Source: Mesorhizobium sp. M1E.F.Ca.ET.045.02.1.1
GTDB lineage: Bacteria; Pseudomonadota; Alphaproteobacteria; Rhizobiales; Rhizobiaceae
Assembly (NCBI RefSeq): GCF_003952485.1
Contig: NZ_CP034447.1
Coordinates: 5,780,501-5,844,500 of the forward strand
DNA length: 64,000 nt
Direction of reading: 5' to 3'
A program made the position numbers and the translations under genes. Each line of letters begins with the position of its first letter. Positions within the stretch are counted from its first letter, which is position 1. A model generated the notes under the pieces. It made no database searches. It worked only from the letters and a program-made list of their open reading frames with translations, and was not told the origin of the DNA. Below are positions 20,201 through 27,920 of the stretch, piece by piece.

Positions 20201-21541
20201 TCATGCGCGGCGCCCGTCATGACGCCAGACACCGTCGTCGGCCATCAGCTCGCTCAATATGCCTTCGCGCAGGCCGCGGTCGGCGACGCGCAGCCGCTCG
20301 GACGGCCACACGCCGCGGATCGCTTCCAGGATGGCGCAGCCGGCGAGCACGAGGTCGGCGCGGTCGGCGCCGATGCAGGGATTGGCGACGCGCTGATGGA
20401 AATCCCAGCCGATCAGCTTCTCGATCATGCGGTCGACGCTCGTGCGATCCATCCAGAGCCCATCGACCCGGCGGCGGTCGTAGCGCTCAAGGTCGAGATG
20501 GACGCCGGCCAGCGTCGTCACCGTGCCGGAGGTGCCAAGCAGATGGAACTGCGGGCTGGCGAGCACATGCGCCAGCCGGTCGCGCCCGTCGAAGGCCTTG
20601 AGGCGCACAGCGACGTCGTCGACCATGGCGCCGAAGGTCTCACGCGTCACCGTGCGGCCGCCGAAGCGTTCGGCAAGCGACACGACACCGACGGGAAGCG
20701 ACGTCCAGGAAACGATGTGGTTGGCCAGCCGCGGCGAACGCTGGCCTCGGGTCAGGTCGATCAACGCGATCTCCGACGAGCCGCCGCCGATATCGAACAG
20801 CACCACGCCGCGCGTGTCGCGCTCGACCAGCGAGCCGCAGCCGGAGACCGCTAGGCGGGCCTCGGTCTGGCGATCGATGATCTCAAGCTTGAGGCCGGCC
20901 TCGCGCTCGACGCGTTCGAGGAACTCGACGCCGTTTTCGGCGGAGCGGCAGGCTTCGGTGGCGATCAGCCTCGCCTTCCTGATCTTGCGGTTGCGCAGCT
21001 TCTCGCCGCAGATTTTCAACGCCTCGACGGCGCGGTCCATGGCGGCCCGGCCGAGCCGCCCACTGGCGGAGAGCCCCTCGCCCAACCTGACGATCCGCGA
21101 GAAGGCATCGATGACGCGGAACTGGCCGTGCCGGCCGGGCACCGCGACAAGCAGCCGGCAATTGTTGGTGCCGAGATCGAGCGCGGCGAACACCGGCAGC
21201 TCCTGCTGCGGCCGCCGCTGCACGTTCGAAACCGGCGGCTGCGACGTTGCCGCCGCGGGCTGCGTTGGATGGCTGACGGGATTGGCGGCGGGTGCCGACA
21301 CCGGTATGGCGCCATTCTCGTCGCGCGCGAACACCTTGCGACCGCGCCTGCGCTTGCGGCGCTTGCGCGTCTTGCCCTTCTGGTTCTCGCCTTGATTGTC
21401 GGCATGTCTTTGGTCGACATGTCTGGCATGCGCGCCAGCATGACGGCTGAACCGCCCAGCGGACGGGGCGGCCGACTCCGCCGGCGATGCCCCGGACATG
21501 CCCACTGCCGACGCGCCCGCGCCGGTATCGTGGTCTTCCAC
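20201..21541 (-). CDS. ppx: Ppx/GppA-type exopolyphosphatase/guanosine pentaphosphatase
   Basis: 446 aa. The ASKHA-fold core begins at FAALDLGTNNCRLLVAVPG (phosphate 1) and contains LIATEACRSAENGVEFLERV and the second phosphate loop VVLFDIGGGSSEIALIDL. Members hydrolyse polyphosphate or pppGpp; which one cannot be said. I choose the GTG at 21541 because it has AAAGGA five bases upstream; the open frame continues to 21634 without support. Residues 1-130 are a low-complexity, probably disordered extension with a strongly basic patch (KGKTRKRRKRRRGRK). Upstream of rlmE on the same strand. Confidence 0.9.
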   Translation of the reverse strand: MEDHDTGAGASAVGMSGASPAESAAPSAGRFSRHAGAHARHVDQRHADNQGENQKGKTRKRRKRRRGRKVFARDENGAIPVSAPAANPVSHPTQPAAATSQPPVSNVQRRPQQELPVFAALDLGTNNCRLLVAVPGRHGQFRVIDAFSRIVRLGEGLSASGRLGRAAMDRAVEALKICGEKLRNRKIRKARLIATEACRSAENGVEFLERVEREAGLKLEIIDRQTEARLAVSGCGSLVERDTRGVVLFDIGGGSSEIALIDLTRGQRSPRLANHIVSWTSLPVGVVSLAERFGGRTVTRETFGAMVDDVAVRLKAFDGRDRLAHVLASPQFHLLGTSGTVTTLAGVHLDLERYDRRRVDGLWMDRTSVDRMIEKLIGWDFHQRVANPCIGADRADLVLAGCAILEAIRGVWPSERLRVADRGLREGILSELMADDGVWRHDGRRA

Positions 21542-21792
21542 TGCAATTCCTTTCGGCGCCGCGCGAACCCGAAGGACGCAGCAGGCACCTCGATTTGTTT
21601 CAAGTTGAGGACAGACTAGCAGCGCGATCCGCAATCACCAAGAGCGCGCGGCCTGATTTTTGGCGGCGTCACGCCGGGGCAATCTCTTGCCGGTTGAATA
21701 GCCGGCTTCAATCAGGCATGTCTCAAATGAGGGTTGGAAAAGGGTACTGGGCAACATCATATCAATGAGCTTGATCGCATGACGACGACGCC

Positions 21793-22725
21793 ATGAACTG
21801 GGGGCGCTATTTCTGGCCGATCATCGGCATAGCGGCCGTGGTGTTCTCACTTTGGCTGCTCATCCACGAGCTGCGCGGCATCTCGATCGACGACGTCTGG
21901 GCCGGCATCGTCGCCATCGCCCCGCGCGCCTGGATGTTTGCGGCGCTGAGCTCGGTCGTCGCCTATGCCTCGCTCGCCGGCTACGACCACATCGCGCTGC
22001 TTCATATCGGCAGACGAGTCTCGTGGCTGTTCGTCACGCTTTGCTCCTTCACCACCTATGCGCTGTCGCACAATATCGGCGGCTCGGTGCTGTCGGGCGC
22101 GGTGATCCGCTACCGCGCCTATGGCACGAGAGGCCTGACCGGCCAGGATGTCGGCGTTCTGGTGGCGATCTGCTGGATCACCTTCGTGCTCTCCAGCCTG
22201 CTTGTCGGCGGCCTCGTGCTGGTGCTGGAACCGCAGATCGTCGATCGTTTCACCACGACCCCGCACCACGAACTGGCAGCGGCCGCCGGCCTCGTCATGC
22301 TGATCCTGGTCGGCGTTTATGTGTTCTGCAGCTGGCTGCATCTGAGGCCGCTCAAGATCGGCAGCTTCCAGGTGCATTACCCGGCGCTGCCGATCGTGGC
22401 GCGGCAATTGCTGATCGGCCCGGTCGAGCTGCTGGCGGCCGCGGCGATCATCTACTTTGCCCTGCCGGCGGCCGGCAATCCCGGCTATTTCGTCGTGCTC
22501 GGCGTGTTCATGGTGTCGTTCTCGGTGGGGTTGCTGTCGCATGCGCCGGGTGCGCTTGGCGTCTTCGAGATCGTCTTCCTGGCCGGTCTGTCGCACATGG
22601 ACCCGGTCGGCGTGCTGGCCGCCCTCCTGGTGTTCCGCCTGTTCTACCTGATCATCCCGCTCTTGATAGGGCTCGGCGTGGTGCTGTTCTTCGAGCATTC
22701 GCAATACAGCCGCGGCGAAGGCTGA
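21793..22725 (+). CDS. YbhN/UPF0104-type membrane protein (LPG synthase TM-like)
   Basis: 310 aa, about eight predicted membrane helices. It matches the lysylphosphatidylglycerol-synthetase N-terminal membrane family: LSSVVAYASLAGYDHIALLHIGRR, TYALSHNIGGSVLSGAVIRYRAYGTRGLT, and the terminal LLSHAPGALGVFEIVFLAGL motif of flippase-like domains. There is no C-terminal aminoacyl-transfer domain, so lipid lysinylation itself is not expected; a lipid-transport role is an inference from the family. Monocistronic, just upstream of tRNA-Gln. Confidence 0.85.
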   Translation: MNWGRYFWPIIGIAAVVFSLWLLIHELRGISIDDVWAGIVAIAPRAWMFAALSSVVAYASLAGYDHIALLHIGRRVSWLFVTLCSFTTYALSHNIGGSVLSGAVIRYRAYGTRGLTGQDVGVLVAICWITFVLSSLLVGGLVLVLEPQIVDRFTTTPHHELAAAAGLVMLILVGVYVFCSWLHLRPLKIGSFQVHYPALPIVARQLLIGPVELLAAAAIIYFALPAAGNPGYFVVLGVFMVSFSVGLLSHAPGALGVFEIVFLAGLSHMDPVGVLAALLVFRLFYLIIPLLIGLGVVLFFEHSQYSRGEG

Positions 22726-22869
22726 GCCTTCTCAAGCGCTCCGGTGAGCGAACGAGAAAAAGGCTGCGATTGAAACGCCGTGCGGGGTTGACTATTTTCC
22801 GGCGGCGGCTACAAGGCAGCGCTCGCGGCGCATGAGCCGCCCGCTTCGCGCGAAACCAACCGCGCCTGC

Positions 22870-22943
22870 TGGGGAATAGGTTAACGGTAGACCCACGGAC
22901 TCTGACTCCGTTAGTCCTGGTTCGAATCCAGGTTCCCCAGCCA
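22870..22943 (+). tRNA. tRNA-Gln (anticodon CTG)
   Basis: 74 bases including an encoded CCA end. The acceptor stem is TGGGGAA with TTCCCCA, discriminator G; anticodon stem ACGGA/TCCGT closes the loop CTCTGAC with anticodon CTG. The T arm is CCTGG-TTCGAAT-CCAGG, all paired. Accessory DNA starts directly after it. Confidence 0.97.
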
Positions 22944-23019
22944 TCCTTACTTTTTGCGATAAAATCAGATACTTAGCTCTTATTAGAGAATGCTAAGTGA
23001 TACATCGCGGGGACACATC

Positions 23020-23349
23020 ATGAGCAACAATCCCGGCAAGAAGGGCAAGCCCGCTCCATGGGAAAGGCGCGCCGCCGAACACCGCGAGCAAGCGTTGCAG
23101 GAATATCGGCTCGCAAATCATCCGGCATATGCGGGGTGGTCAACGCGACGGTCGGAAGCATTTAGGGCGTTCAGACAGGAAACAGGGGCCGATGACTTAT
23201 CGAACAGCGATCTCTTCAAGGCGATGAAAGCCGCAAATGCTCGCTTGCGGGCATGGGATAGGGCAAACCCCTCGCCGATGTCACGGGAAGACGACAAGCG
23301 GCTGGAAGCGGAGTTCGCGGCGCAATACGTGGCAAGGGATTACTCGTGA
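23020..23349 (+). CDS. Small hydrophilic protein of unknown function
   Basis: 109 aa, rich in Arg, Lys, Ala and acidic residues, mostly helical by appearance (WERRAAEHREQALQEYRLANHPAYAGW; LFKAMKAANARLRAWDRANP). The ATG at 23020 has GGGGA six bases upstream; an upstream ATG (22990) has none. It is the first gene of the AT-richer patch behind tRNA-Gln. I do not recognise the family. Confidence 0.65.
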   Translation: MSNNPGKKGKPAPWERRAAEHREQALQEYRLANHPAYAGWSTRRSEAFRAFRQETGADDLSNSDLFKAMKAANARLRAWDRANPSPMSREDDKRLEAEFAAQYVARDYS

Positions 23350-23372
23350 GGCGCACAATCTGTCGCTAGGCA

Positions 23373-24109
23373 TTAGAGAATCTTGGTCCACTTCTTAAAC
23401 GCGGCAACCTCATGCTTCGGCAATCGGAACCACTCGCCGCTTCCTCGATAGCTGGCGAAGCGACGATGCCAATAGGCTTCGATTCCAGCCGGGTCATCAG
23501 TCAAGATAGAATGCACAAGGTCTGTAGATTCCGGCAACTCGATTTGAATCTGGCGAGAACGCCGGGTCAAAGATGAAGTCCGGCCAATTTTGAAATCCTT
23601 GCCGTAGCGGATCATGTAGACATAGCCGACGCTTTCGTTCGCTGCCGTCTCATCCTCTTCGACGGGCGCCTTTGAGCGAGCGATTGCGAGATAGTCGTCG
23701 CTGTATGCAGTCGTCTCGCTGTCGCCGAGCCTCTCTGACAGTGTTCGAACCGCATCCGCCAGTTCCGTCATTTTCCAGCGCTGCATGATGGTCTTGGCAT
23801 TTGGAAACTCTGGATTGTTAGAGCCTTCAAAAAGCAGGTCGGACGAATTCGGAAATCGTTTCAACCGGCGGGCTAGGCCAATGACGGCGGTTAGGACCAC
23901 ATCTGCGTCAATCCGGCCGGTGAAGTTCTTTGGAGCGAAGCCGGCTTCCTCTAAGGCGTCGCTCCATGTCCTCCAAATCAGCCCGCGCCACTCGTGGTGT
24001 TTGATACCGGTGGCGTTCTGAAATCGTGCGCGGCCGGGAGGCGAACCATCCTCTTCCGCGAGTTTTTTATCTGGCGGAGAATTTCAGCCTTCAGAAGCCC
24101 TTTGTTCAC
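23373..24109 (-). CDS. GIY-YIG (MUG113/T5orf172-like) protein, frame change inside the gene
   Basis: The C-terminal half (open from 23900) ends in a GIY-YIG-like domain: GYVYMIRYGKDFKIGRTSSL, then GIEAYWHRRF and SGEWFRLP. Reading upstream in the same frame, coding continues well past the GTG at 23900: GFAPKNFTGRIDADVV, HHEWRGLIWRTWSDALEEA and EEDGSPPGRARFQNATGIK, the helical repeats that usually precede this domain. That frame has no start and meets a TGA near 24,084. The missing start lies in the -1 neighbour frame: GTG at 24109, then NKGLLKAEILRQIKN, overlapping the upstream gene's stop (GTGA). The two frames join at A_AAA_AAC (24068-24062). If joined the product is about 245 aa. It is either a single-base deletion, a sequence error, or frameshifting. 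Confidence 0.6.
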
Positions 24110-24657
24110 TCTTCGCCTCGCGGGTCCAGGGCAACTGGAAAAATCGACGCAAGGTCTTCCTCCACGTCTATCTCGAATTCGGCCGCGAGCGCCGAAAGCT
24201 GCAATCCGAAGGTTGCCCGCAACTCCCCTAGCGTCACGAAATAGCCGGGCGTCAACGCGCGCTCGCCGTGAGCGTGCCACCGTGACGGTGATCCGTGGTC
24301 GAAGTCGTTGCGAAGGCGATAAGCGATGTTTCGGTAATCAGGCGGCTCATCCTCCAGAAAGCGCCGGCAGGCGGTGCGTAGATGCCGGACGCGCCGTGCG
24401 GCTGGCGAGTCCTCGGGAAGGTCGTTCAAGATTTGCGTAAGCTCATTGCGAATCTGAATCACGGATTGGTCAACTTGGTCCGGAACTTCGAAATGCATTG
24501 GGACGTAGAGGACGCGCCGGTTCTCCAAGAAATTGAACAGCCGCAAGATCACTGTCCGTTGTGCGACTGGCGGGTTCCAGCTTGCGCTAATACTGAGGAA
24601 GCCGATGCCGGTGAGCCTGCTTCGGATCGCGTCGAAGCCGCGTCGAACAATTGCCAT
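24106..24657 (-). CDS. Hypothetical protein (DUF6650-like)
   Basis: 183 aa soluble protein. The N-terminal stretch RLTGIGFLSISASWNPPVAQRTVILRLFNFLENRRVLYVPMHFEVPDQ resembles a small conserved family that I recall as DUF6650; the assignment is from memory and no function is known. The rest is helical and charged. The stop overlaps the GTG start of the GIY-YIG gene (GTGA), so both are translated from one message. Confidence 0.65.
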   Translation of the reverse strand: MAIVRRGFDAIRSRLTGIGFLSISASWNPPVAQRTVILRLFNFLENRRVLYVPMHFEVPDQVDQSVIQIRNELTQILNDLPEDSPAARRVRHLRTACRRFLEDEPPDYRNIAYRLRNDFDHGSPSRWHAHGERALTPGYFVTLGELRATFGLQLSALAAEFEIDVEEDLASIFPVALDPRGEE

Positions 24658-24786
24658 CTACTATCCCCTCCACTCCCAGATTCGCATCATTGGCGCGGCA
24701 AAGCACAAAAGAAAGGGCCGCCTATGACGTTGTTTGAAAAAGTGGTGCAAAGCCACCGATCACCATTGAATACGTCCGCCGTTTCA

Positions 24787-24824
24787 CCCACCTATCGGCG
24801 ACTGCAACACTACTGATAGGTGGG
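24787..24824. promoter_or_regulatory. Inverted repeat before the 24,828 gene
   Basis: Perfect 10-bp inverted repeat CCCACCTATC (24787-24796) and GATAGGTGGG (24815-24824), spacer 18. The right arm contains the only purine-rich ribosome-binding candidate of the next gene if GTG 24828 is the start, so as RNA it would mask it; as DNA it could be an operator. Confidence 0.5.
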
Positions 24825-24827
24825 GAA

Positions 24828-25289
24828 GTGACTTCCAAAGAATACACGCTAATGAAGTTCAACATTTTGTCGATGGCGCTGCATCCAGAAATGGGCCGGC
24901 GCATTGATGATGCCTACGTCTATGCCTGGGACAACGATGTTTACCCGATCTTTCATGAAGGCGCGCAATGGCATCAGGCGTTCGAAGATAATTTTGCCGT
25001 GACGAAGGAAATGATGGAGGAGCTTAGCAAGCGCCTCGATGACGCTTGGGACGGCGGACAAGGAATCGCGCCGACCTTCTACCAGTTGGAAGACATTTAT
25101 AGCGCTCGCCACGGTGGCGGCGATTGGGATCGATCAGCACTAATTAGAGCCATGAGATATATGGCGCTTTGCCGGGGCCGGTTCGACCAAAAATTCTTCC
25201 GAGATGTAACGCGAGATTCCGGTGCTCCCGCCGAAGCTAATTATTTTGCAGCGCCGATGGACCGCGAGAGCGACATCTACTTTATGTGA
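24828..25289 (+). CDS. Hypothetical acidic protein
   Basis: 153 aa, acidic, mostly helical, no membrane segment or known motif (YAWDNDVYPIFHEGAQWHQAFEDNF; FYQLEDIYSARHGGGDW). The start is GTG 24828 or ATG 24852 (MKFNILSMALHPEM). It is preceded by an inverted repeat and followed 15 bases later by a terminator-like stem, so it seems a single-gene unit. Family not recognised. Confidence 0.65.
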   Translation: MTSKEYTLMKFNILSMALHPEMGRRIDDAYVYAWDNDVYPIFHEGAQWHQAFEDNFAVTKEMMEELSKRLDDAWDGGQGIAPTFYQLEDIYSARHGGGDWDRSALIRAMRYMALCRGRFDQKFFRDVTRDSGAPAEANYFAAPMDRESDIYFM

Positions 25290-25304
25290 CGATCTCGGCA
25301 AACG

Positions 25305-25330
25305 AAGCCCGCCCAGTAGCGAGCGGGCTT
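25305..25330 (+). terminator. Terminator-like hairpin
   Basis: 8-bp stem AAGCCCGC (25305-25312) and GCGGGCTT (25323-25330) shortly after the 25,289 stop; the following T content is poor. Confidence 0.6.
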
Positions 25331-25359
25331 CCTGTCGGTCGGCGAGGGTTTGACGGCAG

Positions 25360-25543
25360 CTATTCATAGTAGCCGCGCAAGCTTTCCGATGCGATACCGC
25401 CAATGTCCATCAACGCGAACTGGATGGCTTTGTCGCGGGCCTCATCGTCCGCCTCGTTTGATTTCCTTCAACCGCTCGATGAGCGTGTGAAACCGCTCGT
25501 CCGGGATATAGATGTCTGGCCTAGGTAGATCGCTCTGGACCAT
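25360..25543 (-). pseudogene. Small gene broken by one frame change
   Basis: From ATG 25543 the frame reads MVQSDLPRPDIYIPDERF then HTLIERLKEIK and stops after four more codons. One base further on, the next frame continues as EADDEARDKAIQFALMDIGG then IASESLRGYYE and a stop at 25360. Both halves look like real protein and the second half has no start of its own. Joined by skipping one C after the AAA codon they give about 60 aa. No family recognised. Confidence 0.5.
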
Positions 25544-25688
25544 CACAGGTCTCACGGATAGCTGCCGGCCAAATACCCGCCTCACCGAGCGCCTGCATAA
25601 CTTCATCGCGCCGAACCAGCAGAACTGGCACGAGGCCCACCCCGCCGACTTAGAGAGCGAGTGGCTCGAAGACACGTCATCTGGCTAA
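25512..25688 (+). CDS. Possible small ORF or gene remnant
   Basis: 58 codons from ATG 25512 to TAA 25688. The second half (NTRLTERLHNFIAPNQQNWH then EAHPADLESEWLEDTSSG) has protein-like composition; the first half is antisense to the broken gene above. No ribosome-binding site is obvious. It may be the 3' remnant of a lost gene. Confidence 0.25.
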   Translation: MSGLGRSLWTITGLTDSCRPNTRLTERLHNFIAPNQQNWHEAHPADLESEWLEDTSSG

Positions 25689-25689
25689 A

Positions 25690-26487
25690 TTACTGGCTGT
25701 TGATGATCGTCGATAGCTGGCGAGACGTGTCCTGATCAATGATTGACTGAAGGACCTGCAACGCCTCGGCCCGAACCAACCTTTCAGTTTCGGCTTTTGT
25801 CTTGCCAAGCGGTTGCTGGAAGAAGGCTAGGGTCAGTTTGTTGGTATATTCGTTTGAGGCGTTTGCAAAGCCGCTGCCAGGACCCTTGAAGTGCTTCAGT
25901 ATCCAGGTTGGGCCGCCTGTAACACCCACATTCGTGGTGAAGGTAATCGTGCCGCCAAACTGACCTCCAGGAGCACCGGCGTCTTGCTGAATCGGGAGTG
26001 GCAGGGAGGTTGCCACCAATTCCGCAATTCCCAACTTCCCTGCCAGATCGCTGGTCGCGTTCGGACAAGTAAAATCGGCCCCGGCATCCCCTGTGTGATT
26101 GTAAATGTCGAAAAGAGAATAGTTCAGATAAGTCACCCCCGTTCTCTCTATCGTGCGTGTAACGTTGGGGGTCACGTCGATATCTACAACTCCACCCGTG
26201 ACTCTTCCTGCCCCGGGAAAGCCCAGTGATGGCTTCACACCAGCACTCAGCTTGCTTCCTAACGATAGAATGCCGGCGACCCGATAATTTCCTTGGAGCA
26301 AGACAGGTCGGAACGGGAAACCATCCTTTTTGCTAACTAGCGTCGCCAACTCGCAGCGAATACGCTTGTTGATGTCGATTGCGTCTGGATATCCGGCTTT
26401 CGTATATGGGACGCTAAAGCGCGGGTTTGCGCAGCCCACCAACGCCAAACCACAGATTGTCGAGGCAATCGCAATGCGCGTCAACAT
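25690..26487 (-). CDS. Putative lipoprotein of unknown function
   Basis: 265 aa with a lipoprotein signal: MLTRIAIASTICGLALVGC, lipobox LVGC. The mature protein is Gly/Thr/Asn-rich and predicted beta, with a central FTCPNATSDLAG and a helical C terminus (KTKAETERLVRAEALQVLQSI). The start ATG 26487 overlaps the stop of the upstream 94-aa gene (TGATG), so they are coupled. Related rhizobial proteins are uncharacterised as far as I know. Confidence 0.75.
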   Translation of the reverse strand: MLTRIAIASTICGLALVGCANPRFSVPYTKAGYPDAIDINKRIRCELATLVSKKDGFPFRPVLLQGNYRVAGILSLGSKLSAGVKPSLGFPGAGRVTGGVVDIDVTPNVTRTIERTGVTYLNYSLFDIYNHTGDAGADFTCPNATSDLAGKLGIAELVATSLPLPIQQDAGAPGGQFGGTITFTTNVGVTGGPTWILKHFKGPGSGFANASNEYTNKLTLAFFQQPLGKTKAETERLVRAEALQVLQSIIDQDTSRQLSTIINSQ

Positions 26488-26771
26488 CACCAGGCCCTAC
26501 AAGGATCCGCGAACCATTGTGTCGAGCCTGCGCCATTCAAATCCTGTTCGATTTGATCGCAGACCGCTTTGGTAGTCGGCCTGAGGTGGGTCGAACTGTT
26601 TACGACAATGGCGCAACAGCCGATAGGCTCGCCCTTGCCAGCGGGAGCCTTCACAGCCATGGTAGCCACGAGATCTTTAGAGAAAGTGGGCGGCGTCGCA
26701 TTGCCCGCTAACCGCTCTATGATCGCTTCAACTCGCTTCTTACTGATGGATTTGTGGAATTTCCTTGTCAT
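26487..26771 (-). CDS. Hypothetical small protein
   Basis: 94 aa from ATG 26771 (MTRKFHKSISKKRVEAIIERLAG). It has a basic N terminus, two cysteines in a GCCAIVV stretch and a helical end (KAVCDQIEQDLNGAG). An ATG five codons upstream is possible. Its stop overlaps the start of the lipoprotein gene. The family is unknown. Confidence 0.55.
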   Translation of the reverse strand: MTRKFHKSISKKRVEAIIERLAGNATPPTFSKDLVATMAVKAPAGKGEPIGCCAIVVNSSTHLRPTTKAVCDQIEQDLNGAGSTQWFADPCRAW

Positions 26772-26861
26772 ACCCCCTCCCAGCAATCGTCAACGACGAC
26801 TGCTTCCCCTTGTCTTCTCTATTGCTTTGCATAAGTATCATTTAAAATGGCATCAACCAAA

Positions 26862-27149
26862 CTATATAGTTGACACTATCACTGCCGTAAAATCAGTAGG
26901 CGGGAACACCCGCCCGCTCGTATCTTGCGCCGACTGCATCACAACAATGTATTCTTGGCCGATCTGCTTGATCCAATGGGTGCTCGTTACATAAGGCACG
27001 TTATGGCAATGAGAAACCATTGGAACAAATTTTCCTTTGTATTTTTCCGGAATTTCAAAAGAAAGTATATTGTTTTCCCATTTTACGTTTGGTGTGTACG
27101 TATCCAATTTTCCTTCTTTTATTGTGGCAGCAGCTAGAACTTCTGACAT
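26862..27149 (-). CDS. AT-rich small gene behind luxI
   Basis: 95 aa (MSEVLAAATIKEGKLDTYTP; FVPMVSHCHNVPYVTSTHWIKQIGQEYIVV), probably a small beta-rich protein. Codon use is strikingly AT-rich for this genome (runs such as AAA GGA AAA TTT), which marks it as acquired. It has a very strong ribosome-binding site, GGGAGGT, five bases before the ATG. It lies 19 bases after the luxI stop on the same strand, so it is probably co-transcribed with luxI. Function unknown. Confidence 0.75.
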   Translation of the reverse strand: MSEVLAAATIKEGKLDTYTPNVKWENNILSFEIPEKYKGKFVPMVSHCHNVPYVTSTHWIKQIGQEYIVVMQSAQDTSGRVFPPTDFTAVIVSTI

Positions 27150-27168
27150 GACTACCTCCCGTTAGTGA

Positions 27169-27837
27169 CTATACCTCAACCAAAACAACCGAGTTATGGC
27201 AGGTCGGTTGTTCAACGAACGGGACTTGCGTCCCCCTTCTCACCAGCAACGAATGCTCAATCCCCAGTATCTTCTGAACACTCGCAAGCGCCGCTTCATT
27301 CACCTCGATATACGCGACGATGTACCATTCGCCGTTTTCTTCCCTGGCCATGCCCAGCGGCTCGGCATGCCATTTCAGCGCGCCGTGGTGGGGCATGAAG
27401 TAGGTTTCCTGGACGCCGCCGACCGCGCTCAGGCCCTCATCGAGGGCGTATTCCATCACCGCGCAGCAGAGCTGCGTCAGCGTGCCTCGCAACCCGGTCG
27501 AGCGCTTGTCGGGAACGACGAAGGTGCGCGTCCATTCGGCCCAGTCGGGACGTCTCGGGACGCCCGATTTCTCGCACATGTGAGGAAAGACCTCCGAGAC
27601 CATGTGCGGCTCGCTGGTTGGGATCAATCGAGCCGAGGTCACGACGCGACCATCTTCGATACCGAGCAGATAGGTCGCCGCGTCCGTATCGAACTGGTCT
27701 AGCTCGCGGCCGTCCGGGCTCGGAGGGCGCCAGCGTTTCTGATGCACGAAGAAGTCGTGCCGGCGGCGCAGAAATTCGTCGAATTCGTTTTCGTAGAGAT
27801 GCTTGTTATGCGCATTGACGACATGAGCCGTAATCAT
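27169..27837 (-). CDS. LuxI-family acyl-homoserine-lactone synthase
   Basis: 222 aa enzyme making an N-acyl-homoserine lactone from SAM and an acyl-ACP. The invariant LuxI residues are present: R25/R26, F29 (RRRHDFFVHQ), W36, D47 and D50 (LDQFDTD), R70 (VTSARLIPT), F84, E101 and R104 (DWAEWTRTF). The region after 140 (VGGVQETYFMP) shapes acyl selection and cannot be read for chain length. It follows luxR on the same strand with a perfect 16-bp palindrome upstream, the normal autoinduction arrangement. Confidence 0.93.
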   Translation of the reverse strand: MITAHVVNAHNKHLYENEFDEFLRRRHDFFVHQKRWRPPSPDGRELDQFDTDAATYLLGIEDGRVVTSARLIPTSEPHMVSEVFPHMCEKSGVPRRPDWAEWTRTFVVPDKRSTGLRGTLTQLCCAVMEYALDEGLSAVGGVQETYFMPHHGALKWHAEPLGMAREENGEWYIVAYIEVNEAALASVQKILGIEHSLLVRRGTQVPFVEQPTCHNSVVLVEV

Positions 27838-27895
27838 CGCGCGATCCCCCGACCGTTCTTGGGGGAATAGTTGCAGCCGTTCTAATGTGCGTCAC

Positions 27896-27911
27896 CTGTC
27901 CGATCGGACAG
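27896..27911. promoter_or_regulatory. lux-box-like palindrome
   Basis: CTGTCCGATCGGACAG, a perfect 16-bp palindrome within ACCTGTCCGATCGGACAGTT, centred about 66 bases upstream of the luxI ATG and between luxR and luxI. Length and CTG...CAG ends fit the binding sites of rhizobial LuxR proteins. Confidence 0.82.
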
Positions 27912-27920
27912 TTGACGCAG

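Noticed and set aside
23978..24280. 100-codon minus-strand frame as a separate gene
   Set aside because: Only its middle (NKGLLKAEILRQIKN) is real, as the start of the GIY-YIG gene; the rest overlaps the upstream gene in the wrong frame.
25890..25915. Second copy of the tRNA-Gln 3' end as attachment site
   Set aside because: Only 'atccaggtt' matches; too short to be an att repeat.
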